Below, in pieces: positions 7,876 to 17,561 of a stretch of 64,000 bases of DNA (positions within the stretch are counted from its first letter, which is position 1; each line of letters begins with the position of its first letter). The notes under the pieces were generated by a model, which was not told where the DNA came from, made no database searches, and saw only the letters and a list, made by a program, of their open reading frames with translations. The stretch comes from Bacteroidales bacterium (GTDB lineage Bacteria > Bacteroidota > Bacteroidia > Bacteroidales > P3): assembly GCA_017449525.1 (NCBI GenBank), contig JAFTFL010000014.1, forward strand, positions 1 to 64,000, written 5' to 3'. The position numbers and the translations under genes are program-made.

Positions 7876-8403
7876 TTATCGTCCTTCTGTGTACAGGTCG
7901 ATTAGACCTGGGGGGGCTGAGATGTAGAGCTTTTGTTCGTCTCGAGCCACTTTCTTGATGATTGGGTCGACAACGGGTATCAGTATCTCTACGTTGCCTT
8001 GCATAATCTGAAATAGGGGCTGCGCAGGGTTGTCTAAAATGGTTTTGATTGTACCGATAGGCCCTTTGTCCTCGTCGATGACTTCCCAGCCTGTTACTTC
8101 GTGAAAATAGAACTGGTTTCCCTCAAGTTTGGGTAGCATGGATAGCGGCAGGTAGATGTCATGCCCTGCCAAAGCCTGTGCCTCGTCAGCAGTAAGTTCC
8201 TCGAAAGTTACGATGACTTTATTGCTGTTGAAAGTCAGGTCTTGTATGAAATAGGGGATAAGGTTGTCTTTTACCTCCACCAGAACCCCGTCCAAGTTGG
8301 CGTATCGTGCTGGGTCGTCTACGTCCAAGTAGATAACCATTTGGCCTTTTACACCAAAAGGCTTTGTAATTCTGCCCAAGTAAAAGCACTCTTCTTTGGT
8401 CAT
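7876..8403 (-). CDS. rimM: 16S rRNA-processing protein RimM
   Basis: A 175-residue ribosome assembly factor acting on the 30S head and S19. The N-terminal RimM beta-barrel begins ECFYLGRITKPFGVKGQM (5-22) and the PRC-barrel covers about 95-170, including GPIGTIKTILDNPAQPLFQI and the C-terminal IPVVDPIIKKVA. Length is normal. It lies 192 bp downstream of rpsP on the same strand, a common pairing, although a terminator-like hairpin sits between them. Confidence 0.95.
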   Translation of the reverse strand: MTKEECFYLGRITKPFGVKGQMVIYLDVDDPARYANLDGVLVEVKDNLIPYFIQDLTFNSNKVIVTFEELTADEAQALAGHDIYLPLSMLPKLEGNQFYFHEVTGWEVIDEDKGPIGTIKTILDNPAQPLFQIMQGNVEILIPVVDPIIKKVARDEQKLYISAPPGLIDLYTEGR

Positions 8404-8513
8404 ACTATGGGTGTTTTATTGTCGCAATCCGATCGGCTTGGTGAGGTAATCGTTTCGCGTTATGCGTGGATCAAATAGTCTTTCGGATTAAAACGGGCGG
8501 GGAAATGTGGTTC

Positions 8514-8556
8514 ATTAAAAACTAACAAGGCGTACCCTTTACAGAAAGGATACGCC
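8514..8556 (-). terminator. Terminator-like hairpin after rpsP
   Basis: On the minus strand a 12-bp stem with one mismatch (GGCGTATCCTTT / AAAGGGTACGCC, loop CTGT, 8529-8556) is followed by the T-rich TTGTTAGTTTTTAAT. It would end or attenuate the rpsP transcript before rimM. Confidence 0.7.
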
Positions 8557-8595
8557 TCGCTAAGTAATGTTACGATTGTGTCATAATCGTATCTC

Positions 8596-9156
8596 TTACT
8601 CGGCTGCGGGAGCTTCTGCTGCGTTCTCAGCAGGAACCTCCTCAGGAGCAGCTTCTGCATTTTCGGCGGCCTGCCTTGCGGCCTCTGCCTCAGCAGCAGC
8701 TTGACGTTTTGCTGCGAGAGCGGCTGCCTTGGTTTCATTCACCTTCTTCTCGTTCTCCATGCGAGCCTTGGCAGTTTCGCGCTTCTTAGCATCGTCTTCG
8801 CTCTTCACCTGATGCATCTTTGCCTCTTTCTCTTGCAACCATTGGTTGAATTTTACATCGGCTTGTTCTTGGGTGATGGCACCTTTTTCAACGCCAATTT
8901 GCAGGTGGCGTTTCAGCAGGACACCTTTATAAGAAAGGATGCGGCGTGCAGTGTCGCTGGGAGTAGCACCATTCTTTAGCCATTGTACGGAACGATCCAC
9001 ATCCAATACGATGTCGGCGGGCTTGGTGTTGGGATTATACGTGCCTAACTTCTCAATGAATTTGCCATCACGAGGTGCACGACCATCCGCCACTACAATG
9101 TGATAAAAAGCTTGGTTCTTCTTACCACGTCGTTGTAATCTAATTCTTGCAGGCAT
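8596..9156 (-). CDS. rpsP: 30S ribosomal protein S16 with long C-terminal tail
   Basis: Residues 1-80 are canonical S16 ([38 protein letters not shown]). The protein then continues to 186 residues, about twice the usual bacterial length, through a Lys/Glu-rich helical stretch (about 105-150) into an Ala/Glu-rich tail ending [15 protein letters not shown]. Extended S16 proteins are known in Bacteroidetes; the tail is presumably exposed on the ribosome surface. A consensus promoter lies at 9211-9242. Confidence 0.96.
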   Translation of the reverse strand: MPARIRLQRRGKKNQAFYHIVVADGRAPRDGKFIEKLGTYNPNTKPADIVLDVDRSVQWLKNGATPSDTARRILSYKGVLLKRHLQIGVEKGAITQEQADVKFNQWLQEKEAKMHQVKSEDDAKKRETAKARMENEKKVNETKAAALAAKRQAAAEAEAARQAAENAEAAPEEVPAENAAEAPAAE

Positions 9157-9210
9157 AATCTACAGTTGTTTAATTGTTTATTTTATTGGTTGTATGTTCA
9201 AATACGTGTG

Positions 9211-9242
9211 CAAATATACACATAATATTTTAGGTGGCCAAA
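9211..9242 (-). promoter_or_regulatory. Promoter of rpsP
   Basis: The minus strand has TTTG (9239-9242) and TATATTTG (9211-9218) with a 20-bp spacer, an exact Bacteroidetes consensus, about 55 nt upstream of the rpsP start. Confidence 0.75.
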
Positions 9243-9366
9243 TCTTGTGCCTCATTGGATATGACGTTGTAGTCTAATTTTTGCGAGGAACTATCTCCGT
9301 AGGTCTCGTGAGCAGCGTGAACGTCATTACTGATGATGCGGACAAAAGTGGCCGTAGTGCGGTGCT

Positions 9367-10647
9367 TTATTCGACGTTGATGATGTAGTAATTCTTCTTA
9401 CCACGTTGCACGACGATGCAGCCGCATGTTAGTACGTCTTCAGCTGTTACAATGTAGTCTTCGCCTACTTTGTGCTTGTTGATGCTGATGCTGTTTTCTT
9501 TCAAAGCACGGCGAATTTCCCCCTTGCTGGCAAACATATTGCATTCGCTGGCGCACAGGTCAATCACTCCGATGCTACCGTCAATTTTGCTGCGTGCTAC
9601 GTTGAATTGGGGTACGCCCTCGAATACGGAGAGCAGTGTATCGCGGTCCAATTGCTGCAGTTGTTCGGTTGTTCCTTTTCCAAACAACAGTTCCGAAGCT
9701 GCTACTGCTGCTTCGTAGTCCTTAAGGCTGTGCACGCGGCAGGTGATGTCCTTTGCCAAGGCGCGCTGAAGTAGACGCTGCTCGGGGGCTTTGGCGTGCT
9801 GCTGCTCCAACTGCTCTATTTCATCTTTGGAGAGCATGGTGAAGATTCTGATGTAGCGTGCTGTGTCAACATCAGAGCAATTGAGCCAGAATTGATAGAA
9901 TTTGTAAGGACTGGTCTTGGTTGGATCCAGCCATACATTGCCACCTTCGGTCTTGCCAAACTTGGTTCCATCTGCTTTGGTAATTAGAGGGCAGGTAAGC
10001 GCAAAAGCTTCGCCACCCTCGATGCGGCGTATCAGTTCTGTCCCAGTGGTAATGTTGCCCCATTGGTCACTCCCACCCATCTGCAAACGGCAGTTCTTGG
10101 TGCGATATAGGGTAAGGAAGTCGAAAGCCTGAAGTAATTGGTAGCTAAATTCAGTGAACGATAGTCCCGTCTCAATGCGTTTTTGCACAGAATCCTTGGC
10201 CATCATGTAGTTTACTGTGATGTGCTTGCCTATGTCGCGTATGAAGTCAAGGAACAGATAGTCTTTGGTCCAGTCGTAGTTGTTGAGGATTTCGGCTCCG
10301 TTGACAGGGCTGTCAAAGTCGAGAAACTTTTCAAGCTGAGCCTTTATGCAGGCGACGTTGTGCTGCACTTCATCAGGGGTGAGCAACTTGCGCTCAGCAG
10401 CCTTGAAGGATGGGTCGCCTATCATACCTGTTGCCCCTCCCACGACAGCCAGGGGCTTATGTCCTGCCATTTGCAGATGCTTCAGCAGCATGATGGATAC
10501 GAGGTGGCCTATGTGTAGCGAGTCTGCTGTTGGGTCAATACCTACATAGGCTGTTGTTACTTCCTTGTTCAATTGTTCTTCTGTGCCAGGCATGATGTTG
10601 TGAATCATTCCTCGCCAAGTGAGCTCATGAATAAGATTCGTGTTCAT
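9367..10647 (-). CDS. tyrS: Tyrosyl-tRNA synthetase
   Basis: A 426-residue class Ic synthetase that charges tRNA-Tyr. The HIGH motif is SLHIGHLV (43-50), the KMSKS equivalent is KFGKT near residue 232, and an S4-type RNA-binding domain occupies about 355-426. I chose the start at 10647 ([18 protein letters not shown]) because the 27 residues upstream in frame look untranslated. Transcription of the next upstream gene ends at the terminator 10693-10735, so tyrS should have its own promoter in the AT-rich 45 bp in front of it; I could not assign boxes. Confidence 0.97.
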   Translation of the reverse strand: MNTNLIHELTWRGMIHNIMPGTEEQLNKEVTTAYVGIDPTADSLHIGHLVSIMLLKHLQMAGHKPLAVVGGATGMIGDPSFKAAERKLLTPDEVQHNVACIKAQLEKFLDFDSPVNGAEILNNYDWTKDYLFLDFIRDIGKHITVNYMMAKDSVQKRIETGLSFTEFSYQLLQAFDFLTLYRTKNCRLQMGGSDQWGNITTGTELIRRIEGGEAFALTCPLITKADGTKFGKTEGGNVWLDPTKTSPYKFYQFWLNCSDVDTARYIRIFTMLSKDEIEQLEQQHAKAPEQRLLQRALAKDITCRVHSLKDYEAAVAASELLFGKGTTEQLQQLDRDTLLSVFEGVPQFNVARSKIDGSIGVIDLCASECNMFASKGEIRRALKENSISINKHKVGEDYIVTAEDVLTCGCIVVQRGKKNYYIINVE

Positions 10648-10692
10648 CGGTATTTGGTATAGATATATTATAATAATAGGTGTATGTTCGGT

Positions 10693-10735
10693 AAAAAAAA
10701 GAGGTTCTTGTCCCGCTGTGATGGGCAAGAACCTC
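10693..10735 (-). terminator. Terminator of the T9SS-exported protein gene
   Basis: On the minus strand GAGGTTCTTG-CCC pairs with GGG-CAAGAACCTC (one bulged base), followed by eight T. It lies 20 nt after the stop codon of the gene at 10755-13811. Confidence 0.9.
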
Positions 10736-10754
10736 TTTGTATGAGTTGGTGCAA

Positions 10755-13700
10755 CTATCGAACCATCAGTTTCGAGGTGGCGGTGTTCTTGCCCACATGG
10801 ATGTTGACCAGATACATGCCACTGTTCAGATTCTGCACGTCAATGTTGTAGGTGTGAGTACCTTCAGCAAGACGACCCAGTTGTTCGGTGCGCACTACGC
10901 GACCCGTGATGTCGTATATTCTCATCGTGGCATTGCCAGGTGTGGCCACCGTGATGTCCAACGTGGCGCGTTCTGAAGCTGGGTTGGGGTAGATGGCGAT
11001 GTGGTTGTCTCCCTTGTCTACATTGCTGATACCTGCCCAGTCTTCTGGTTCCATGTATTCATTGGTGGTGTCAGTAACATACTGCATATCCATGAAGATG
11101 CCACGGCCGTAGGTTCCAAAGTACATGGCGTATGGGTACTTGGTCCGAGCGTATACATAGTTTGTTACGTTGAAGCCGTCATGCACGGCGAAGCGTATTC
11201 TCTTCAACGTGTCGGTCTGTTGTACCATGCTGGTTACGGGTACACCCTTGAAGGCACCATAAGTCGACCATGCAGGGCTTGAGCTATGGATGGAGGCGTC
11301 CTCGGAGGTGAATACTCCTTCTTCTGTACCAGCAAAGACCTTGCCTGTGGTGTATTCAACCATGGCTGAATATACGGGCGAGGCTTGTGTCATGCCTTCG
11401 GCTGCGTTCACAACTGGTTTTGCTTCGTAACGGTAAACCGAATCGGTGGCGTTGTACACTACAGCGAAGTTGGTCTCATCAGCATTGTCGCCAGCGAAGG
11501 AAATGTAGAGTATGTCCTTGCCGTCACGCTTGTCAACCGTCAGCGACGACACGGGGCGGTTGAAGAGGAATGCGGTGTCGTTGTAGTGGATAGTGTCAAC
11601 CTCGGTGATGCGGTTTTCATTGAATTCCTTACTGGGGTTGAGGAACTGGATTTGAGTAGCCAGGGTGGAGATGTCGTTGACATTAGACTTGTTGATGCCG
11701 CGTACGCGCACCACGAAGTTCTCCTTGGTGGAGTCGTTCTCAACGCTTACGAATACAGCATCTGCTTTGTTTGACACGGCAATGCGTCCTATTGAGAAGC
11801 TTTCGGAGCAGTGGAAAATATCTATCCAATTCATGATTTTTGATGCGCGGCCTGCAGATGCATCGTCGCTGGTCCACACTTTGCTGTAGTCGTTCGGTGT
11901 TGTGTTCATGTAAACCGTGTTGATGCCCGTAGCTGTCTTAGCTGTGAGGAAGATGCGGCTGGCAACGAGGTTGTGCACGTCGTGCGTCATTTTTTCTTTG
12001 GCTACAAAGGTGGTGTCGAATTCATGCAGGAAGGGATAGTTGTAGTTGCCGAACACGTTCACGTACACCTTGTCCCCTTTGCGGATAACAGAGTCGCCAC
12101 TGATGGTTATCTCTTTGCCGTCGCGAATAATCACTCCTGCCGTATCCAATGTGAAGCTGATGCTGTCGTTCCACGAGGTGTTGTTGTCGGTTTCCCAAAG
12201 AACCATCTGCGGCATAGCAGTTGTGTTGCTAATAGAGTTGCTGGTGAAGGCAGTGCCGTACGTCCAAGTTTGCGTATTGGTGTAGTCTGCATAATCGGCG
12301 TAGGAACGACCCACAAAGCCCGAGGTTGCCGTGAGGAACAGGCCGCGGCGTTTGTCCGACTTGACCTGCTGGAATTTCGAGGCTTGTACGCTGGCTCCAT
12401 TGCCCGTACCGATGATGCTGGCAGCATGGTTCATTGCAGTGTTTTCTATGGTGTCGTACCACGTTTGTGCAGTGCTACCGCCATCGTGGTTGCTACGCGA
12501 CTGTACGAAAGCAAACGAGTTATCCACGGCTCCACCGATAACTGATCCGTCGGGGGAGACTGCAATGCTGTTGAATTGTACGGTGTTAAATCCTTTGTTG
12601 ATGTTGATGAAAGTGTTCTCTCCATCGTAGTTGTACACACCACCGTCGGTTGCTACGTAGTAGGTGGTGGTGTAGCCGTTGTATACGGGTAGTATCTGAT
12701 GAATGCCTGAGTGTAAGAAATAGGGTATTATATAAACGCCACCCATATAGTTGCCCATGTTCAGTTCGGACTCAGAGTAGCTGACCTTTTTCCAAATGTA
12801 GCGGCTGCCTTCAACGTAGCCCGTACCTTCCCACAGGGTAGCACCACCTATGTAGATGTGCTTGGGGTTGGTGGGGTCAATAGTGATGGCGCTGTTGTGT
12901 CTGCCGGGGTTCTCGGCGTTGAACAGCGCTACGGTCGGGGTCGATACTTCGAGCCACGACTGTTGGTCGGTCGAAAGGTAGACACCTTTCATGAGTCCAT
13001 TCGAACGAGCCACAAGCGCATAGATGTAGGGCTCCCCGTCAACGATGGTCGAGGTGAGTTCAATGCGAGCTATATCGTCGCCTACCGAGACCAAGTTGCC
13101 TGTGATGTCCTGTGCGGTGCTGTTGGCCGAAACGTTGCCAATCTTGTGCAGTGTGCCACCCGATGTGAAGAACGCTATATTGTAGGCTTCCATAAGTTCT
13201 ACATCTTCCACAGCTCCGTCATACAATTGGGTTGGAGTGGTGCTCCAGTCTGACTCTGAACGCAGCGTCCAGCGGAACAAGCCCTTGGTGGTTCCAACGT
13301 AGACCTGGGTGGCATCGCCGCTCCGCTGAGATGTAACGCAGTTGATGTAGGCGAAGTTGGTGTCGCTGTCCGTATTGTTCACAAGGGTGAACTGGCTCGT
13401 TGCGGGGTTGAATAGATAAAGGCCACGACCGCGAGGTCCCATGAGTCCATTGTTGACATTATGTGCCACATAACTTTCACCAGTGCCGATGACGATGGTG
13501 CCGTTAGAGAGCTGCGACATGGCGCTGATGGGGAGCGTCAACTCTCCGTTAGCGGTGTGGAAAGGCATATACTCCCAAGTGGAGCCGACGTTGAGCTTGT
13601 ACAATCCGCCTGCTACACCTCCGGCATAGAGGGTGGAGCCTGATGCATCCTGCATGTCGGCAATGATGGCACGGCAGCGTCCACCAATGTTGTCGGGTCC

Positions 13701-13811
13701 CACCTCTCGCAAATAGTTCTTGTAATTGGCCTTGGTTTGAGCAAATGCTGTACCACTCATGGCCACAATAGAGACCATTATTAAGCCAATAAGCACCTTA
13801 CTTTTTTTCAT
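10755..13811 (-). CDS. Secreted beta-propeller-like protein with T9SS sorting domain
   Basis: A 1018-residue exported protein. It has a signal peptide (1-24, ending GTAFAQ) and recurring propeller-like strands of the form Y-x-G-T/G-x-x-G-L/V-Y/F ([64 protein letters not shown]). The last 81 residues (938-1018) form a type A T9SS sorting domain starting AIYPNPASE and containing IYDITGRVV and GMYLVNI. Such proteins cross the outer membrane by the type IX system and are often anchored on the surface. The propeller resembles sortilin/BNR-type families, but substrate and enzymatic activity are unknown. A -7-like box, TATCTTTG, lies at 13866-13873. Confidence 0.85.
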   Translation of the reverse strand: MKKSKVLIGLIMVSIVAMSGTAFAQTKANYKNYLREVGPDNIGGRCRAIIADMQDASGSTLYAGGVAGGLYKLNVGSTWEYMPFHTANGELTLPISAMSQLSNGTIVIGTGESYVAHNVNNGLMGPRGRGLYLFNPATSQFTLVNNTDSDTNFAYINCVTSQRSGDATQVYVGTTKGLFRWTLRSESDWSTTPTQLYDGAVEDVELMEAYNIAFFTSGGTLHKIGNVSANSTAQDITGNLVSVGDDIARIELTSTIVDGEPYIYALVARSNGLMKGVYLSTDQQSWLEVSTPTVALFNAENPGRHNSAITIDPTNPKHIYIGGATLWEGTGYVEGSRYIWKKVSYSESELNMGNYMGGVYIIPYFLHSGIHQILPVYNGYTTTYYVATDGGVYNYDGENTFININKGFNTVQFNSIAVSPDGSVIGGAVDNSFAFVQSRSNHDGGSTAQTWYDTIENTAMNHAASIIGTGNGASVQASKFQQVKSDKRRGLFLTATSGFVGRSYADYADYTNTQTWTYGTAFTSNSISNTTAMPQMVLWETDNNTSWNDSISFTLDTAGVIIRDGKEITISGDSVIRKGDKVYVNVFGNYNYPFLHEFDTTFVAKEKMTHDVHNLVASRIFLTAKTATGINTVYMNTTPNDYSKVWTSDDASAGRASKIMNWIDIFHCSESFSIGRIAVSNKADAVFVSVENDSTKENFVVRVRGINKSNVNDISTLATQIQFLNPSKEFNENRITEVDTIHYNDTAFLFNRPVSSLTVDKRDGKDILYISFAGDNADETNFAVVYNATDSVYRYEAKPVVNAAEGMTQASPVYSAMVEYTTGKVFAGTEEGVFTSEDASIHSSSPAWSTYGAFKGVPVTSMVQQTDTLKRIRFAVHDGFNVTNYVYARTKYPYAMYFGTYGRGIFMDMQYVTDTTNEYMEPEDWAGISNVDKGDNHIAIYPNPASERATLDITVATPGNATMRIYDITGRVVRTEQLGRLAEGTHTYNIDVQNLNSGMYLVNIHVGKNTATSKLMVR

Positions 13812-14626
13812 ATTACGCTTGTAAATAGTTAGATGTGTTTATTTCCTTACGCATGTTTCAACAGGCAAAGATATGCTTTTTTTCAAAATCAGAAGGCCTC
13901 CATGCCTAATTCTTTTGAACGTTAGTCCTTCGATGTAGGATGAATGTGTGTGTCGATGTTGGGCTGATAGATGCTGGGGGTGGAATGTTGCAGTGTTGGA
14001 GCCCTCGCGATGTGATGCCCACACCGCGTGATGACGGCGGCGAGACGGCGGGTGGATGCTGTTCGGGTGGAATGGCTATGGCGTACAGCTTGTGGGTGCT
14101 GTGCTGTACGCTGTGGTGTTGGATGCTGTACGGCTATGGTGTGATGCAGCAAGGTGTACTACAGTGCTCTGCAGCGAATGGTGCGGTTGTGCTGTACGGC
14201 ATGAGGGGCCCTACCTGTAGGCTTGTTGGGTGCATGGCCTATGGTGAAAAGAAGGAGCGAAGAGGCTGGAGTGGGGAATGATCTGTAGGAATGTTCACGC
14301 TGCACACTGGTGGTGCGATTTTGCAAATGTAGCAACATTTCCTCGGATGAGCAACGATTTCTTGATAAAATAATGTGTAATAGTGCTGTATGTTTGCTCA
14401 ATCTCTATTATTTATTGGTGGTTTACAATATTTTTATGCCGTTCGGCGTTACCTTGTGCCGACTGCGAGGGTTGGTAGGGTGTTGTGAAGTGGTTCGGGT
14501 TGACAGTTGTGTGGAGATAAGGTGGGTGGTGGCTGTCAATTTGGCACCTTGTTGTGGCGTGGTTTAGTGTATGTGCGTCGGTGGGAGAGAATAATCAGAA
14601 GTGAACACACCATATATATCAAAGGT
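13812..14626. other. Gene-poor intergenic region with short degenerate repeats
   Basis: No reading frame here has family resemblance or a plausible composition. The stretch 13940-14260 is rich in TGCTGTACGGC-like words (14127-14136 and 14192-14201, partially at 14110). One copy, CTGTACGGCATGAGGGGC..CTGTAGG, resembles repeats at 54.0-54.2 kb. Minus-strand promoter-like pairs are present at 14324-14354 and 14620-14650. The region separates the divergent T9SS gene and moxR. Confidence 0.5.
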
Positions 14627-15622
14627 ATGAACGAAACTGTCAATATTCAAGAATTGAACGAACGCATCGGCAGAGAGAGTGCATTCGTGGATGTGCTGAC
14701 CATGGAGCTTAGGAAAAACATCGTTGGGCAGAAGCACATGATAGAAGGTCTCCTTATAGGTCTACTGAGCAATGGGCACGTGTTGCTCGAAGGTGTCCCA
14801 GGTCTTGCAAAGACCCTCACTATTACCACATTGGCCAAGGCCATCGATGCCAAGTTCAGTCGCATTCAGTTTACGCCCGATTTGTTGCCAGCCGACTTGT
14901 TGGGAACGCTCATTTATAGCCAGAAGAGTGAGACATTCCAGGTGAAGAAAGGCCCCATCTTCAGCAATTTTATTCTTGCGGACGAAATCAACCGTGCTCC
15001 TGCCAAGGTGCAGAGTGCCTTGCTTGAGGCCATGCAGGAACGACAAGTTACGATTGGCGAGACCACGTACCGCTTGGAGGAGCCGTTTCTGGTTTTGGCC
15101 ACACAGAACCCGATAGAACAGGAAGGTACGTACCCTCTGCCCGAGGCACAAGTGGACCGCTTTATGCTCAAGGTGGTCATCTCCTACCCACAGAAAGAAG
15201 AGGAGCGTCAGATTCTGCATCAGAGCATGACGGGTGGCTTCGTGGAGCAACGTCCGTTGCTCAAGCCAGAGGACATCTTGAAGGCGCGCGCATTGGTGCG
15301 CGAAGTCTATATGGACGAGAAGATAGAGAACTACATCACTGACATTGTTTTTGCCACGCGTTTTCCCGAGCAGTACAAGTTGGATAAGGTCAGAGACCTT
15401 ATTAGTTATGGTGCTTCGCCGCGCGGCTCCATCAATCTTGCCATGGCAGCCAAGAGCTATGCGTTCTTGAAACGGCGTGGCTATGTCATACCCGAGGATG
15501 TGCGCGCCGTTGCAATGGACGTGCTGCGCCACCGCGTGGGATTGACCTACGAAGCAGAAGCTGAGAATGTAACCAGCGAGGAGATTATCAATGAGGTGCT
15601 GAATCGTGTGGATGTGCCTTGA
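14627..15622 (+). CDS. moxR: MoxR-type AAA+ ATPase of the Bat operon
   Basis: A 331-residue AAA+ ATPase. Walker A is GVPGLAKT (56-63), Walker B is FILADE (115-120), sensor 1 is ATQNP (158-162), and the MoxR signature EGTYPLPEAQVDRFM lies at 166-180. MoxR ATPases act as chaperone-like partners of von Willebrand A proteins, several of which follow here. I chose ATG 14627 (MNETVNIQELNERIG) because the upstream in-frame extension is Cys/Trp-rich and unlike the family. It is the first gene of the run moxR-DUF58-accessory-batABCDE-WG. Confidence 0.95.
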   Translation: MNETVNIQELNERIGRESAFVDVLTMELRKNIVGQKHMIEGLLIGLLSNGHVLLEGVPGLAKTLTITTLAKAIDAKFSRIQFTPDLLPADLLGTLIYSQKSETFQVKKGPIFSNFILADEINRAPAKVQSALLEAMQERQVTIGETTYRLEEPFLVLATQNPIEQEGTYPLPEAQVDRFMLKVVISYPQKEEERQILHQSMTGGFVEQRPLLKPEDILKARALVREVYMDEKIENYITDIVFATRFPEQYKLDKVRDLISYGASPRGSINLAMAAKSYAFLKRRGYVIPEDVRAVAMDVLRHRVGLTYEAEAENVTSEEIINEVLNRVDVP

Positions 15623-15698
15623 TGCGACAACTTTGGCATACCCAAGCGAGTGGGAACGGAACGTTAACACCGTAATTGTTTAGTTCAGCAGACGACAC

Positions 15699-16565
15699 AT
15701 GCAAGCAGACAAGGAGATCCTGAAACGCGTGCGGCAGATTGAGATAAAGGCTCGTGGCCTGTCGCAGCAGCTGTTCAGCGGCGAGTATCATAGTGCCTTT
15801 AAGGGGAGGGGTATGGCCTTCAGCGAGGTGCGCGAGTATCAGTATGGGGATGATGTGCGCAACATCGACTGGAACGTTACTGCTCGCCTGAACCACCCAT
15901 ACGTGAAAGTGTTTGAGGAGGAAAGGGAATTGACAGTGATGTTGCTGATTGATGTCAGTGGGTCGAATGACTTTGGCACCAATCGACAATCCAAGAGAGA
16001 CTTGATAACCGAGGTGGCTGCCACACTGGCCTTCTCTGCCATAGCCAACAACGACAAGGTGGGGATGATACTCTTTAGCGAAGATATTGAACTGTTTATA
16101 CCCCCAAAGAAAGGAAAAACGCATATTCTGCGCATCATCCGCGAACTCCTTACCTTTCAGCCCGTGCACCGTCGCAGCAATGTGCAGGTGGCACTGCAGT
16201 ATCTCACCAATGCCATCAAGAAGCGGAGCACCGTCTTTCTGCTGAGCGATTTCCGAGACGACGGATTTACAGATGCGCTGAAGATTGCGTCGGGCAAGCA
16301 CGACGTGGCTGCACTACGTGTGGTTGACAGGCACGAGCGCACATTGCCCGACATCGGGCTGCAATGGTTTCGCGACCTTGAGACGGGAGAAGAATGCCTG
16401 GTGGACACTTCGTCGGCTACAGTCCGCAACCAGTTTGCAGCACGCTACAAGGCATTGGATGAGCGCACTTCGGCTCTGCTGACCAAGTACGGCATTGACA
16501 GCGTGGAGTTGTCAACAGGTGAGGATTATGTGAAGGCACTCATTAGGCTATTCCGATTGAGGTAA
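15699..16565 (+). CDS. DUF58 / vWA-like protein of the Bat operon
   Basis: A 288-residue cytoplasmic protein. The DUF58 signature FSEVREYQYGDDVRNIDWNV (41-60) is followed by a von Willebrand A-like domain with a MIDAS motif, DVSGS, at 85-89 and FLLSDFRDDG near 178. It sits between moxR and the Bat proteins, the normal order in Bacteroidetes, and probably links the ATPase to the membrane Bat complex. The molecular function is not established. Confidence 0.93.
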   Translation: MQADKEILKRVRQIEIKARGLSQQLFSGEYHSAFKGRGMAFSEVREYQYGDDVRNIDWNVTARLNHPYVKVFEEERELTVMLLIDVSGSNDFGTNRQSKRDLITEVAATLAFSAIANNDKVGMILFSEDIELFIPPKKGKTHILRIIRELLTFQPVHRRSNVQVALQYLTNAIKKRSTVFLLSDFRDDGFTDALKIASGKHDVAALRVVDRHERTLPDIGLQWFRDLETGEECLVDTSSATVRNQFAARYKALDERTSALLTKYGIDSVELSTGEDYVKALIRLFRLR

Positions 16566-16595
16566 ACCTGTTGGATTGTTCAACAATTGAAGAAA

Positions 16596-17561
16596 ATGAA
16601 CATAAGCTTATATATACATCACATCGAGAACACAGCGCGTCGCATCGTGGCATTGGTGTGTTGCTTTGCTGTGGCCGCTGTGGCTATGGCGCAGACCAAT
16701 GTGTCTTGCCATTGGGACACCAATGGGGTAGACCTCGGTCGGCATGCCACTATCCAATTGGGCGACCAGTTGAACCTGATAGTGCTGTCGGCGATAGACC
16801 AGCCCACCTTCTTGTCGTTGGACGACATCGCGTCGGGCAACGACATTGTGGCGTTGACGGTCTCGACGGATACGGCCACCAGCACTGGTGCTGTGAGCCA
16901 ACTGCGTCAGACCTTTGTGATAACCTCCTTTAGGCCGGGCATCCATACCCTGCGCCTCCGTGCTGTGGACGATAGCTTGACGCTCACTGTCGAAGATGTG
17001 CTTGGTGATGATACCGCCCAGGTGGAGTTGCGAGACATTGCCGATATCATGCAGGAAAAACTCACGTTTTGGGATGTGGCTCGCTATCCAGTGTGGGTGT
17101 TGATGGCAGCTGCCGTGGTACTCCTTATAGTGTATGTGGTGCGCAGGTTGCGCCAGCATCAGCCAGTCATAGCACGTCCGGTGGCACCGCCCGTGCCACC
17201 TCGGACGCAGGCTTTGGCCGACCTTGAAGAACTACGCCGCCAAGAGCTCTGGCAGAAAGGTCGGTTGAAAGAGTACTATACGCAGCTTACCGACATAGTG
17301 CGCCTCTATATCAAGCAGAAGTATGCCGTAGATTCTGTCGAAATGACTACGGAGCAGACGCTTGACGCTTTCCGCCACTGCGCGGGCAACACCGAAGGTC
17401 GCAGTGCGCTCTTGGCTCACATCCTCACCACGGCAGACCTTGTGAAGTTCGCCAAGGCGGAGCCTTTGGCCCATGAACATGACCGTTGTATGAGTGAAGC
17501 AGTGGACTTTGTAGGACTGGAGGAACCTGAAGAAACGAAAACAGAGGAGGTGCATTCATGA
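16596..17561 (+). CDS. Bat-operon accessory membrane protein
   Basis: A 321-residue protein with a signal sequence (about 1-33, ending AVAMAQ), a periplasmic beta-rich domain (about 35-160), one membrane helix (about 163-185, VLMAAAVVLLIVYVV) and a cytoplasmic helical domain containing GRLKEYYTQLTDIVRLYI and EMTTEQTLDAF. The topology resembles a short BatD. This position is normally held by an uncharacterised protein between the DUF58 gene and batA. ATG 16596 is preferred; a TTG three codons earlier is possible. The stop overlaps the batA start (ATGA). Confidence 0.8.
   Translation: MNISLYIHHIENTARRIVALVCCFAVAAVAMAQTNVSCHWDTNGVDLGRHATIQLGDQLNLIVLSAIDQPTFLSLDDIASGNDIVALTVSTDTATSTGAVSQLRQTFVITSFRPGIHTLRLRAVDDSLTLTVEDVLGDDTAQVELRDIADIMQEKLTFWDVARYPVWVLMAAAVVLLIVYVVRRLRQHQPVIARPVAPPVPPRTQALADLEELRRQELWQKGRLKEYYTQLTDIVRLYIKQKYAVDSVEMTTEQTLDAFRHCAGNTEGRSALLAHILTTADLVKFAKAEPLAHEHDRCMSEAVDFVGLEEPEETKTEEVHS

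Noticed and set aside
13940-14281. Plus-strand frame of 113 residues in the 13.8-14.6 kb gap
   Set aside because: Very Gly/Cys/Trp-rich composition driven by repeated TGCTGTAC-like words; no domain, no RBS-like context.
14762-15670. Minus-strand frame of 302 residues
   Set aside because: Exactly antisense to moxR, whose AAA+ motifs are intact; the antisense product has no recognisable motif.
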